Source: Chaetoderma sp. LZ-2023a (lineage: Eukaryota > Mollusca > Caudofoveata > Chaetodermatida > Chaetodermatidae). From it: 64,000 nt of DNA. The notes beneath the pieces are model-generated. The model worked only from the letters and a program-made list of their open reading frames with translations, did no database searches and was not told the origin of the DNA. Where the stretch lies: contig CM067370.1 in the NCBI GenBank assembly GCA_034401795.1, positions 64,174,809 through 64,238,808 on the forward strand. The letters run 5' to 3'. The translations under genes were made by a program, and so were the position numbers. Positions 30,285 through 40,537 of this stretch are shown here, one piece after another. Numbering within the stretch: position 1 is the first letter of the stretch; every line of letters begins with the position of its first letter.

Positions 30285-32415
30285 TGGCCTGGTTACCGCG
30301 GTGGGAACCACTCCGGTGTTTCACGCCGAGAGAACAGTGCCACTCTGGCCCTCCTTATGTCCACCTCTATCCCTAGGTGGACCGGTGGGCGGCCGTTTGG
30401 CCGCCCACTTGCCAGAGTGGAAACGGTTGACTCAGGACCGTTTAGTCTTGCGATGGCTTTCAGTCGGGTATCGTCCCGACTGGGTGTCAGGCCCGCCATC
30501 GCGACTGTCTCTCGCGCCGATCTGGACTCCTATTCCACGGGATCCGGATCAGAGGTTGTGTATAGAGGAGGAAATAAATTCCCTCATACTAAAAGAAGCC
30601 ATTCAGCCGGCACAGAGGTGCCCGGGCTTCTATTCAACCCTGTTCTTAGTAACAAAAAACACCGGAGGGTGGAGGCCGATTCTCAACCTCAAGCCATTGA
30701 ACAAGTTCATAGAGACGCCCAGTTTCAAGATGGAGACTGTGCGCTCGGTGTTGGTGGGGTTAGAGCGAGGAATGTGGACAGCGTCAATAGATTTGAAGGA
30801 TGCTTATTTCCACATTCCCATAGAGAGGAGCTTCCGTCGCTTCCTGAGATTTGCATTTCAGGGCCGGCGGTGGGAATTCAGGGTGTTACCCTTCGGGATT
30901 TCCACGGCTCCTCGGGTCTTCACCCGTGTGGTTCTCGCGATCACTGCATACCTCCGCAGGAGAAGCATAGCAGTCCACACGTACATAGACGACTGGCTGT
31001 TGAAAGCACACACCCGGGAATCGTTGTCAGCCAATCTGGAGATTGTTTTGAAAACTCTCTCGGATTTGGGCTGGATGATCAATTTCCCGAAATCAGAGCT
31101 AACTCCATCCCAGAAGTTTGTTTACCTGGGCATGTTCTTCGATCTGGAGACGGGGTATGTGTACCCCACTCAGGAGAGGGTTCAAATACTCATCTCGGTA
31201 ATCCAGTCGGTGTGCGACAGTCGTCATGTCCTGGCACGGGTTTACTTGAGAATGCTGGGTTTGATGGTTTCTTTGGAACCAGTCATTCCACAGGCCGCCT
31301 TGCGCAGGCGCCCGATCCAGTTGTTTCTCATGACACAGTGGACCCAGAGTTCAGGTTCGCTGGACTCGAACGTGTCAGTATTGGCGCCTCTGATTCACCA
31401 CCTGCAATGGTGGTTGAATACAGAGAATCTCTTGCTGGGGGTTTTGCTAACCCCTCCCCACCCTCAGGTGACTGTGTATACAGATGCATCGATGGAGGGG
31501 TGGGGAGCTTGTCTGGAAGAGTCCACAGTATCAGGGCTTTGGGATCTGGATCAGTCCAAGGAACATATCAATCTACTAGAGCTAAGAGCAGTAGTCCTGG
31601 GCCTGGAACATTTCTTACTGAAAGTTCAGGGCAAGATTGTTCTAATTCGTTCAGACAACTCAACAGTAGTGACTTACATAAACCGCCAGGGCGGAACGAA
31701 GTCGCCCAGTCTCTGTATGATGACATGGAAACTGCTTTGTTGGTGCCTGGATCATGGGATCACCTTGAAAGCGGTTCATATTCCGGGGAGGTTAAATCTG
31801 CTAGCAGACTCATTGAGCCGAAGGATGAGTGTTTTACCCACGGAATGGCAACTAAATCAATGTGTGGCGGATCGTCTGTTCGACCATTGGGGGAAACCCA
31901 ACATAGATTTGTTCGCGATGAAGAAGAATGCGAAGATGACGACGTACGTCTCTCCGATTCCAGACCCAAGCGCTTTCGCAACAGATGCGTTAGCTATCAG
32001 CTGGGAGGGAATGTATGCATACGCATTCCCCCCAGCAATCCTGATTCCAAAGGTGCTTCAGAAAATCAGGCAGCAGGAGTGCCAAGTGCTTCTGATCGCC
32101 CCGGATTGGCCAAGCCGATCGTGGTATACGGATCTGCTGGACCTTCTGGTCTGCAATCCGGTTCCGCTGCCTCTGATGGACAACCTTATCTTCCAGGGCA
32201 AGGCCCTTCACGACAATCCGTCAATGTTCCGATTGACTGCGTGGATGTTGTCAAGGAATCTAGAATTAAGGAGGGCTTTTCTGAGCAAGCGGCCATGTTT
32301 ATGGCCAAAGCCAGGAGGGGGTCAACCTCCAGAGCATATAATTATAAAATCAACAGATTTGCAGAATGGTGCTCAAAAAGATGTATTGATCCAATGGAAT
32401 CATCTATTCAGGTAG
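29959..32415 (+). CDS. RT-RNase H-methyltransferase-like polyprotein, copy 4
   Basis: The ORF is intact and 818 codons long from the first Met, though recognisable RT sequence begins near 30280, where gag ends. RT has WRPILNLKPLNKF, SIDLKDAYF, FGISTAPRVFTR and YIDDW. RNase H has TDASMEGWGA, LLELRAV, RSDNSTVV and LLADSLSRR. The C-terminal methyltransferase-like part has NIDLFAMKKN, DALAISW, YAFPPAILI and LLIAPDWPSRSW. It overlaps gag at the 5' side and YR at the 3' side; expression may use frameshifting or separate transcripts. Nothing in it appears broken. Confidence 0.92.
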   Translation: MEVRDAGTSRRRSLWLITRGRCGNNLRCSGGSVFARHPLRIVLCRLEVVLAKSEASHRRNVGLGHGRFGQQRGGRRLPSRTQPDSRPRTVVRAALGGARGDLVAVIGPDGLVTAVGTTPVFHAERTVPLWPSLCPPLSLGGPVGGRLAAHLPEWKRLTQDRLVLRWLSVGYRPDWVSGPPSRLSLAPIWTPIPRDPDQRLCIEEEINSLILKEAIQPAQRCPGFYSTLFLVTKNTGGWRPILNLKPLNKFIETPSFKMETVRSVLVGLERGMWTASIDLKDAYFHIPIERSFRRFLRFAFQGRRWEFRVLPFGISTAPRVFTRVVLAITAYLRRRSIAVHTYIDDWLLKAHTRESLSANLEIVLKTLSDLGWMINFPKSELTPSQKFVYLGMFFDLETGYVYPTQERVQILISVIQSVCDSRHVLARVYLRMLGLMVSLEPVIPQAALRRRPIQLFLMTQWTQSSGSLDSNVSVLAPLIHHLQWWLNTENLLLGVLLTPPHPQVTVYTDASMEGWGACLEESTVSGLWDLDQSKEHINLLELRAVVLGLEHFLLKVQGKIVLIRSDNSTVVTYINRQGGTKSPSLCMMTWKLLCWCLDHGITLKAVHIPGRLNLLADSLSRRMSVLPTEWQLNQCVADRLFDHWGKPNIDLFAMKKNAKMTTYVSPIPDPSAFATDALAISWEGMYAYAFPPAILIPKVLQKIRQQECQVLLIAPDWPSRSWYTDLLDLLVCNPVPLPLMDNLIFQGKALHDNPSMFRLTAWMLSRNLELRRAFLSKRPCLWPKPGGGQPPEHIIIKSTDLQNGAQKDVLIQWNHLFR

Positions 32416-33254
32416 TAGCTGATTTCCTCTGTCACCTATATGATGCCTATAGCCTCAAGCCTAACTCTATTGCTGGTTATAAGTCAGCTTTAATGACTGT
32501 TATTCCTTGCTTGGCTAATAGGGGGAGTGATGAAGTAAGTACATTAAATGTATTAATTAAAGGCATGGGCAATCTAAGACCAAGGAATCCTCCACTGATT
32601 CCGTCTTGGAGTTTATCACTGGTGCTCCAGGTACTAGGTGATAAGCCTTTTGAACCACTTAGTTCCATTTCTATGAAAATGTTAACTCTTAAAACTGTAT
32701 TTTTAATTGCTGCGGCCTCGGCGAGGCGTAGGAGTGAAATTCACGCCTTATCAGCCGAGGTTGACCGTTTTGTGGTTACAGGGGAAGGCCTTAAGCTTCT
32801 ACCTAGGATTAATTTCTTGTCTAAAAATCAGTCATTGAAATATCCAGGTCAGCCTATTTTTTTGCCATCTTTAACTAGATATGATCCTAATTCTAAAGTA
32901 TGGTGCCCCGTACGGGCGCTGCTCCGGTACAAACAGCGTACTTCGGTGTGGCGTACCGACCAGTCAGCGTTATGGTTGTCATATATTGAACCCCATGGTA
33001 GGGCGTCTAAGGACACCATTTCTAGGTGGATTGTGGAATGTATTCAATTTTGTCACAAATCCGCCACCGGGCGACAGGTTGACGTGGCCAAGGCTCACAG
33101 TGTCCGCGGTGTCGTGACATCCACTGCCCTTTTTAATGGGGTCCCTGTGGATGATATTATGTCAGTGGCTCAGTGGCACTGTGAGTCAAGTTTTACAGAC
33201 CATTACCTCCGTGACACCTCTAACCCTCTCGCCTTGTCGATTTTGAAACAATAA
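32295..33254 (+). CDS. tyrosine recombinase, copy 4
   Basis: Counting from the Met at 32295 the product has 319 residues. The Arg cluster is at residues 144-146 (ARRRSEIHAL), HxxR at 268-271 (HSVR), Trp-His at 294-295 and the tyrosine nucleophile at 304 (DHYLRD). The N-terminal part (KARRGSTSRAYNYKINRF) looks like a core-binding domain. The same frame is open back to 30357, across the whole RT gene, so the true start may lie upstream. The enzyme should join the circle junction to a TTT target. Confidence 0.9.
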   Translation: MFMAKARRGSTSRAYNYKINRFAEWCSKRCIDPMESSIQVVADFLCHLYDAYSLKPNSIAGYKSALMTVIPCLANRGSDEVSTLNVLIKGMGNLRPRNPPLIPSWSLSLVLQVLGDKPFEPLSSISMKMLTLKTVFLIAAASARRRSEIHALSAEVDRFVVTGEGLKLLPRINFLSKNQSLKYPGQPIFLPSLTRYDPNSKVWCPVRALLRYKQRTSVWRTDQSALWLSYIEPHGRASKDTISRWIVECIQFCHKSATGRQVDVAKAHSVRGVVTSTALFNGVPVDDIMSVAQWHCESSFTDHYLRDTSNPLALSILKQ

Positions 33255-33781
33255 CCGCTTTATGTTTGTGAAGAGTGCCTCCGCATTGCTTATATACTTC
33301 GCCATTCAGCGACGGTGACAACCACTTGTCGGGACTGTATCATCCTTCTCTACTGGATTCATGATGACAGCTTCCTAGTACAACAAGGTCAGTCTTGTTC
33401 ATGTGTTGTTCATTGTTTTGTATTGTCACGTTACCCAGTGTTATTAATATGGTGATGGTTTATGTGGGTTGTGGTTCTTTAGAGAGAGTATACGAAAATG
33501 GAGCCTTTTCGTCTCTGTCCTATAGTACTTAGCACTAGTACGAAGAGAGCGTGTAGGACATTGAGGTCATTTAATCTTCCTCCCAAGGGAGGGGGGGGAG
33601 CGCATATGACAAATCGGTCATCTCTCAGGCATCGGTTGTGTTATCCGATGGTTTATCAAATCCTGACTGTGTTTTCACACAGTTTCAGACGTCATAAGTG
33701 CCTTGAACGCTTGAAAGCGTATAGGGAAGAGCTGGTCTTTTGACCTCGCCTCCCTCCCGCCAGATTCACTTTCGAATTCTG

Positions 33782-33890
33782 GCAATATCAAAAGTATTAG
33801 GGAGGTAAGTATACTCTTGATGTGAAATAAACGAAATCTAGGATTTCTTTTTTCACGAGAGAGTTGATACTTACCTCCCTAGATACTGAC
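33782..33890 (+). repeat. ICR of DIRS copy 4
   Basis: It contains the complement of its own left end (CTCTTGATGTG) and right end (TAAACGAAATCTAGG) joined by AAA, in full agreement with the termini at 27142 and 34164. Confidence 0.92.
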
Positions 33891-33948
33891 CCGGCCTCTC
33901 CGCCCCACAGAGGCTCGGTCTTCAGGCTCTTGGGAGTTGCATGTGTTA

Positions 33949-34164
33949 GCCAATAAATGAGCCAGAGGAAGTGGTAGTCGGCGCATGCGCGGTGGTGGGG
34001 CGAGCATCCGCCGGACTGCCTCTGACTCCCTGCCCAGTAGGGGCACCTAACTGTTTTTAATCTGAGTGTTTTATTGAGTGAAAGCCGATATTTAGCAATA
34101 TCAAAAGTATTAGGGAGGTAAGTATCAACTCTCTCGTGAAAAAAGAAATCCTAGATTTCGTTTA
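33949..34164 (+). repeat. right ITR of DIRS copy 4
   Basis: It mirrors the left ITR and extends through AGGTAAGTATCAACTC to CGTTTA. TTTT follows immediately in the host sequence. Confidence 0.92.
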
Positions 34165-34698
34165 TTTTGCGACAAGAATTGGGTAACGGTTAAAGTTTTC
34201 TATAGACCTTTAATTCATCAATTGATTTTCCTATCTCAATAAAACTTTAGAGATGTGCTCTATACCATCATTGCATCCAACTCCATCATAAGGAAACTGA
34301 TGGTCAAATTGTTTCCATATTTTTGCATGGTTTGGACTTAGTTTATTGTGGATCAATAATTAGAAAAATGTTACGGTTGTTCAAAGTTTAATTTATTAAG
34401 GTGTATACTATTTTAAGAAATCCTTACTTTGTGACACTGCGAAACATGTGATATGCAGAAAAACTAGTATAAGTTGGTCTGTCAGTCAGTCAGTCTCTCT
34501 GTTGGTCTGTCAGCTTGTCAAATTTTGTGTCGCAACTGCAACACGTTCAGACTTGCTATTATGAACTTGATAAATGGCGTGAATGGTGAGTGATTGTCAT
34601 GGTTGATGACTGTAGCCTTGAATGAATGGAATATGCACATGAAATCCTTCCTTTTATTACCCTGATGTGACTGATGTTGCATGCATTTCTATTATCAG
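34165..34698. other. host intron sequence right of copy 4
   Basis: It begins TTTTGCGACAAGAATTGGG, related to 21618-21640 on the other side of copies 3 and 4. No gene is visible. It ends in the acceptor of the next host exon (TATTATCAG). Confidence 0.5.
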
Positions 34699-34865
34699 CA
34701 TTCCGCCTAAACGTGAGTCGGTATCCGAGACTGAGAAAAGTAAAGATACCACTGATTCCAGTATGACAGACGGCATGCCGGATGGAGAGACAGACAAAGC
34801 TACCATGAAGTCTGAACCTAAAGATGATTATAAACAGCCCATGGAAGTAACAAAGATAAAAATAG
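34699..34865 (+). CDS. host gene exon (b), Ser/Thr/Glu/Lys-rich
   Basis: The acceptor TTCTATTATCAG and the donor AAATAG|GTACTT bound 167 nt. The exon completes a serine codon from exon (a), is open throughout and ends in phase 1. It encodes a low-complexity, charged region (IPPKRESVSETEKSKD) ending VTKIKI, which with the first codon of exon (c) gives IKIEP, a match to the SUMO-attachment consensus (hydrophobic-Lys-x-Glu). The protein family is not recognised. Confidence 0.72.
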
Positions 34866-35414
34866 GTACTTTATCCTCTGTTTAACAGATGGCGTAATAT
34901 TTATTTCTATGCTTAGTAAGATATCCAGTACAGACAATGTTTGTTAACCCTTACCACACTGATGTCAGATTTTCAAATTTTCAAATTAAATAAAATGATG
35001 AACTGGTGTACATTTTTCATCAAATTTGGTCTGATAATGGTAAGGGTTAAAAGACATGTTAGAAATGCTCAAATTCAACAGATCCATATGTGAGCATTGA
35101 CCTATAGATACATGGATGTAAGGGATTAAATATGCATGCACTAAGTATAGTGTGAGGACAGGTACTGCCTATAAGATTAACATATTTTATCGATATTCAT
35201 AGACTACAGCAATGAATTATTATTCATGCATCATGAGACTCATCCACATTTCATCATTTTCATGATGTGTGAATAATTCATTAATCATAATGGATAAATC
35301 CAGTTTTAGCTATGCCTCGCCCATCTCTAGCTAAGCTCCACCCACACTTCTCCCATGTTGGGATCAATCGATCCATGACCTCGCTATATCTCAATTTTCA
35401 GAAAACTAGCTAAG

Positions 35415-35484
35415 CTGTTGAAGATTTTGAAACTAATTTGACTGGCTTCGACAGCAGTCACATTAATTTCAAAATATTCAACAG
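35415..35484. repeat. palindrome family P, copy 2
   Basis: CTGTTGAAGATTTTGAAAC and TTTCAAAATATTCAACAG face each other around GACTGGCTTCGACAGCAGTC. Confidence 0.8.
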
Positions 35485-35758
35485 AGTGTTTATTAAGTAA
35501 TAAAGACATACAACTCATACAACGTGACAGACTATTAAGGGTTTATGACAGACATAATTACGTCATTCATGATGTAATTTATTATGAAGTCGGCCTACAT
35601 GTAACATACATGTAGTTGATTATGGCATCATATGATTGACTGAGAAACTGGATTCCTCTGTTTCCTAATACATTGTATGTCACAATCAAATCACGCAAGG
35701 CTGATATGAAAGGGATAAAGTCTGAAAATAATGGTGAATTTACAATTTAATAAACATT

Positions 35759-35842
35759 CTGTTGTATATTTTAATATTAATTATACTGGGTGATGTTGCA
35801 GCAAAAAACTCCCAGTCAAATTAGTTCCAAAATACTCAACAA
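35759..35842. repeat. palindrome family P, copy 3 (degenerate)
   Basis: CTGTTGTATATTTTAATATT is opposed by TTAGTTCCAAAATACTCAAC, with inner CTGGG / CCCAG. Confidence 0.7.
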
Positions 35843-35931
35843 TAGTTACCTCTAAATTGAGATTCTAGTAATTCAGGGTTAAAACATATGTAGCTTTACT
35901 ACCATGACCACCATTAATGTACACTGATCTC

Positions 35932-35973
<42 letters not shown>
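35932..35973. repeat. (AAT)n microsatellite
   Basis: Fourteen AAT units lie just upstream of host exon (c). Confidence 0.95.
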
Positions 35974-36000
35974 TAGATTAGTAAGTAATATATTTCACAG

Positions 36001-36194
36001 AACCAGGATTGTCAGATGTCATTGAACCAAGTCAGCATATACCCGACTCTGATAGTAAGAATAATATTCGCGATATTCTACGAGAGGTTCGTGAAGTGAT
36101 TGAAGGTGAGCTGGCATCGCTGAGGGAAGAGAATCAACGTTTAGATCGTCTGACTATTAAACTGCAACAACAGCATCATCAGAACACACTTACT
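36001..36194 (+). CDS. host gene exon (c), coiled coil
   Basis: The acceptor ATATTTCACAG and the donor ACT|GTGAGT bound 194 nt. Its first two bases complete a Glu codon from exon (b), and it ends in phase 0. After EPGLSDVIEPSQ it encodes a heptad-like helix (ILREVREVIEGELASLREEN) and a Gln/His-rich end. Exons (a)-(c) give 171 contiguous residues. Strict phase agreement across three exons is the main evidence for a real gene; later exons are not found with confidence. Confidence 0.75.
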
Positions 36195-36221
36195 GTGAGT
36201 AACACTGTTTTTATATACCTT

Positions 36222-36432
36222 TCAACACTAAAGCCGGCCAAAAACAGCTTCTGCAGTGTTAGTGAGACATGTCCATTTGTAGACCAAGAGAAAAGATTAC
36301 TGACACGAAATCTGAATCATTCATTCCAGTGGTGAATTAAGAAAAAAAATCTTGTTCTGCAAATGAGCATTTGAGAAAATGTTCATTTGCAGAACAAGAG
36401 ATTATTTTTTTTCATTCACCACTGGAATGGCT
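36222..36432. repeat. fold-back family M, copy 1
   Basis: Starts CAACACTAAAGCCGGCC and contains TTCCAGTGGTGAAT / ATTCACCACTGGAA and TTCTGCAAATGAGCATT / ATGTTCATTTGCAGAA as inverted arms. It matches other M copies and overlaps the 5' edge of the Penelope-like fragment. Confidence 0.65.
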
Positions 36433-37439
36433 GCCCTACTGAATACATCAGTAGCTTCATAGACGAGCATCTCAAAGTTCATCTCCAGAACATTCCATCA
36501 TATGTCAGGGATACAACTGACTTCATCAATAAACTAGAAACTTTCCGTAAGCTACCGCAACATGCTATTCTAGTAACCATGGACATTACATCACTATACA
36601 CAAACATCACAATGAGGGACTAAAAGCCGCTGCACAACATATCAGAGAATTTGGTATGCCTGGCGACCTTACACCCAGGTCACTCCTGGAGCTATTATCT
36701 ATTGTATTAAGATGTAATAATTTTGAATTTAATGACAAACAATATCTACAAACGGGTGGAACAGCTATGGGCACAAAAGTAGCACCAACTTATGCTATTA
36801 TCTTTATGGCCCAACTGGAGAAAAAGCTTCTGCTCCATTCTCCCCATAGACCGGCCCTCTACCTCTGATACATCGACGACATATTAATGATCTGGACATC
36901 TGGCCAACAAAAACTAGATGAATTCATCCACTATATGAACACATCTCATCACTCCATCAAATTCGCAGCAGAGAAATCTACAACTAAAGTCAGCTTTTTG
37001 GACACATACGTATACATTGATACTGATCGCTCACTCTGCTTCGATTTATACTGTAAACCCACAGACACACATGGCTACCTACACTATCAATCAGCACACC
37101 CACAGTCCACCAAAAACTCCAACCCATAGAGACAATTCCTTAGATTACGCAGAATCTGCAGCAAGGAACTAGACTTCCACAAACATGCCCATGAACTCAT
37201 TGGTTACTATCAAAGGAGAGTGTACCCTCCCGATCTTCTAAACAGTTATCAGAAAGCATGCGCATGTTCAAGAGTTGATCTACTATTACCCAAAGTTAAA
37301 AACACGGAAATAAACACACGTATCCCATGCATAATGGACTTTCACACGCAAAGCCATAAAGCCAGCAAAATCATCAAAAAGAACTGGGAACTGCGAGATA
37401 GTAGTCCCAAATGTAGAAGCACATTCCCAAACCCTCCAA

Positions 37440-37440
<1 letters not shown>
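36402..37440 (+). pseudogene. Penelope-like element reverse transcriptase fragment
   Basis: Several frames together encode an RT of Penelope type: [14 protein letters not shown], then YLQTGGTAMGTKVAPTYA and YIDDILMIW, then KVSFLDTYVYID. The region ends with PSYQKAC-like and SHKASKIIKKNWEL segments typical of the part after RT. A stop follows TNITMRD, another falls just before YIDD, and a third follows NSNP. The endonuclease is missing: a TG microsatellite follows directly. The fragment lies in the intron downstream of host exon (c). It is inactive. Confidence 0.85.
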
Positions 37441-37443
<3 letters not shown>

Positions 37444-37500
<57 letters not shown>

Positions 37501-37501
37501 T

Positions 37502-37551
<50 letters not shown>
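37444..37551. repeat. (TG)n microsatellite
   Basis: About 108 bp of GT repeats with two GG interruptions directly follow the Penelope-like coding remnant. Confidence 0.97.
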
Positions 37552-37552
<1 letters not shown>

Positions 37553-38670
37553 AGGGGGGGGAAAGCGTCATGCCTGTGACAACCATATGAACTATATCGT
37601 TTTCAAACCAACTTCTTCCATGTATGGAAGTAGCATACACTCATATTTCAATGTTATGAAAAAGCAAAACTGTAGCGGATGAACAAATTTTAAATAGGTA
37701 GGTGAACTGACATTTGTTCAGAGGTCGCTAGCGTATCATCTTTACTTATAGTGCAGCTCATAAATAAGTTTAAATTCTTCCAAAGCAAAAACACAAATAT
37801 GTTAGTTAGAACCATATGAACATGATACAAGAAACGTTATGTTAAATATTTTGAACACAATTTGGGGTGAAATCCAATCCAATTATGTTCAAAATATTCA
37901 ACAGTATATGTTATTTAAGTTGTACTATAAGCGTGCGGACGGCAGTGAAAGCCTCGCTACACACCTCGACCGCTGCCTAAATTGTAAACAAACCGTGTAC
38001 TGTCAATGTAGACTATACGTAAATAGATTAGTTTAGATTAGATTAGATGTATATGTAGGCCTACCCAAAATTTTAGTTAGTTTTAAACACACAACTGGCG
38101 TAACTGCTATGTTGCAATCATAAATTTATTCATAAGCCTACACAATGGTAAATTGCGATCGTACGTGCACTGAGCGGTGTAGGCCTACTTAACTATCATT
38201 TAAAAATTTTAAAAGTTGTACGTTTGTGTACATGCATGCATATCATCTATGCAAAATCTCTGCAGTCAATCCAGAAAGATAAGATATATATGCATTTGTA
38301 GAATTGTATTCCAAGAAGTGTATGTGTGGGTTTGATTAAATATAGCCTAATTCATGTACACGAAATCCGATGTTACTGTCACCTCTAACAGGCCTATACG
38401 TTAGATTTGTGATGTCAGGCACCGTGACCATGAGGTCTATCCTTTAAGTTTAATCAATAAAAATATCAACTTCGATATTATTGAACCTTTGTGCATCTCG
38501 ACAATGTAGTGTCCCTGTGTGAACAATGAATTGTCAAAGAATAGGTGCATAGGTGCCTAATAAGCGCAGCAGTAGAGAGCCTAGCTATGCTCTCCGAGAT
38601 AATAATCTCGACTAATTGGAATTGGTGTCATCCCGGTTTGACGTCACAACTCTAGCGTGATAGCTAAAAA
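37552..38670. other. no gene seen
   Basis: AT-rich host sequence. It contains a P palindrome at 37839-37904 and otherwise no feature I can support. Confidence 0.5.
37839..37904. repeat. palindrome family P, copy 4
   Basis: TGTTAAATATTTTGAACA is opposed by TGTTCAAAATATTCAACA, with a shorter loop than copy 1. Confidence 0.75.
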
Positions 38671-38673
38671 CGT

Positions 38674-39030
38674 TTGGTTGTCATGGTGGTTGCTATATGC
38701 TTGTCTCAGCTTTGGCTGGGCCGATTACAAAAACTTAAAAAGCATTTTGTTCTAGTAAAGGAGAATCTGTATTATGATTGTCAAGTTAATCAGAGCGATC
38801 GGGTATCTAGTCCTCACAACATCTTTAAAAAACACAAAGATACCCCTGTTGCAAAACATTTTAATTTACCCAATCATACTTGACAAAATGTGTCCTACAA
38901 AATTATACAAGTTCTCCCTCACGACCCCGAAGATACTGATAAAACTCATATCAGGAAGGAACAGGAGAAGTACTGGATACACCAACTGCACGTTGGACCC
39001 TATAGGGATTAATCATGCAAATTGGTGATT
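38674..39030 (+). pseudogene. Penelope-like GIY-YIG C-terminal remnant
   Basis: Two short frames give HKDTPVAKHFNLPNHT, then after a frameshift YKIIQVLPHDPEDTDKTH and EKYWIHQLHVGPYR. The same order occurs in the 14868-15323 endonuclease (VSRHFNKHGH, FRIIQVLSSDP, HWIHQLHTMEPIGIN). The catalytic GIY-YIG core is not visible, so this is a small dead remnant. Confidence 0.7.
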
Positions 39031-39271
39031 CCAAAATCTGAGTTGTTCTTTACATTTTCTATGAAAAAGTTGAAAATTTCTTGAACAAATTCAAGGGATA
39101 AAGTGTTAAATTTCATAAATTAATTGATGTCAATTTTATGTATTGCAGATATCGAGATTTTGTGAATTGTACTTGTTGGTAAATCTGCCTCTCAAACGTT
39201 CAAATATAGTGCATCCTTTCAGCCTTGAAATCCCAATGTCTTAGTTTAATAGCAGACATACTGATATAAGA

Positions 39272-39352
39272 TGTCTAGTATTTTGAAACTAATTTGAAAG
39301 AAAGCTGTTGCTACATTGACAGCAACATCTTACACTCAAATTAGTTTCAATA
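39272..39352. repeat. palindrome family P, copy 5
   Basis: AGTATTTTGAAACTAATTTG is opposed by CAAATTAGTTTCAATAT, with the inner palindrome GCTGTTGCT / AGCAACA. Confidence 0.75.
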
Positions 39353-39378
39353 TGATTTCAATATAAATAAACTGCATA

Positions 39379-39438
39379 CCGTAAATCACCTATTTATAAC
39401 TGCGGCTTATAATAGGACATGTGCTGTAAATTCTTTAA
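39379..39438. mobile_element. left end of TIR element H2, split by DIRS copy 5
   Basis: TACCGTAAATCACC ... GCGGCTTATAATAGGA ... TGTAAATTCTTTAA matches the first part of H1 (19007-19066). H1-like sequence resumes at 46487, directly after copy 5. Confidence 0.7.
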
Positions 39439-39441
39439 TTT

Positions 39442-39631
39442 CACTTCAAGAGTATACTTACCTCCCTAATACTTTTGATATTGCTAAATATTGGCTTTCA
39501 CTCAATAAACACTCAGATTTAAAACAGTTAGGTGCCCCTACTGGGCAGGGAGTCAGAGCGTAGTCTGGCGGATGCCAGCCCCACCACCGCGCATGCGCAG
39601 ACTAGCACTACCTCTTTGCTAGATTATTGGC
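39442..39631 (+). repeat. left ITR of DIRS copy 5
   Basis: Reverse complement of the right ITR inner part. GCGCATGCGC is at 39589-39598 and is followed by AG, an even better NRF-1 match than in subfamily A. Confidence 0.92.
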
Positions 39632-39723
39632 AGAGAGTTCACACATGTCTTTTTGTGCTGAAGCTTTTCTTTATCTTAAACTAGTTTAAGTGGTGTTGGT
39701 TGGTGTGATAGTCACTTTTTTGG

Positions 39724-39774
39724 ATGGCGGGAGGTTTCAATTCGCCAAAGAAGGACTTAGGACCTTTAAATCAG
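39724..39774 (+). CDS. gag exon 1 of copy 5 (17 codons)
   Basis: MAGGFNSPKKDLGPLNQ ends at CAG|GTGACT. The peptide differs from subfamily A, but length, phase, the final Gln and the donor are the same. It should splice to 40538. Confidence 0.65.
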
Positions 39775-40537
39775 GTGACTTCTAGTAAAATTAGCGAGTT
39801 TTCTTCCCGGTGTATTGTGTTTCCGGGACTCGCGTTTACCGTGATAAGCGCCTTAGTTAGTTGGTTTAGGTCAACTCGGTGCTTCCTAGGACTAATTTCT
39901 CTTTCTGTTTATGTCCACAGGTCTGTATGACGCTGGGTGGTGACAATCACAGTTGCTGAGAGTTAGTTTTCTCTCCACCATGGTTCCATTTCCTACTAAC
40001 ACTGTTAGGTTATCTAACCAAATGAAAAATATGTCCAGTGAGTTGGAGGCCTAGTATAAAGGTCTTCTCACTTTGCCCTCTTGATCCAATTCCTTCCCCA
40101 TGAGGTGGAGAGAGTTAAGAGGCGTGCAGATGGTGGAGTTCTCCGGTTCGTCACGTTGGATGGTTTGTCTATACAAAGTGTCAGGTATCTAGTTATTGAT
40201 AATGTGGTGATGTTAATTATTGTAAACAAACAAAGGGAGATAATTAACATTTTTGCCAGAAAAGAGTTATCTATATGTATCTGATGGTTGTGTAGTCAAC
40301 TTATCCATTCAGCATACAATTCGTCCTTGCACTTGGATGTTTTGTTGGGATCGAATTTTTCCTGTCACGGGATTAATGACGTCATAATCAGCCTGGCTAT
40401 GTGTTTATCAAGCAATTCAAGCGCTATGCTGGTTTCTGATGTATATGGATCTTTATGATCGTTTTCCTTCTCTGAGTTGGATTGAGTTTCTAAGCTTAAC
40501 TAGTTGCTCATACTCCTTGTCCTTTGCCCTGTTTCAG
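39775..40537 (+). other. gag intron / regulatory leader of copy 5
   Basis: This 763-nt interval has an internal GTCCACAG|GT near 39920, TATAAA at 40055-40060 and TGACGTCA at 40377-40384, and ends CCTGTTTCAG. Confidence 0.55.

Larger units (their letters stand above)
27142..34164 (+). mobile_element. DIRS1-like retrotransposon copy 4 (subfamily A, full length, 7023 bp)
   Basis: It runs from CACATCAAGAG to CGTTTA with TTT on both outer sides (27139-27141 and 34165-34167). All parts are present in order: left ITR, gag exon 1, intron, gag, RT-RH-MT, YR, ICR and right ITR. It is nearly identical to copy 2, so recently active. The only clear lesion is a 2-bp deletion in gag. It lies in a host intron in the same orientation as the gene. 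Confidence 0.95.
34866..36000. other. host intron with P palindromes and (TAA)n
   Basis: The intron between exons (b) and (c) contains the reversed dispersed repeat near 35310-35370, two P palindromes and an AAT microsatellite at 35932-35973. It ends with ATATTTCACAG. Confidence 0.6.
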
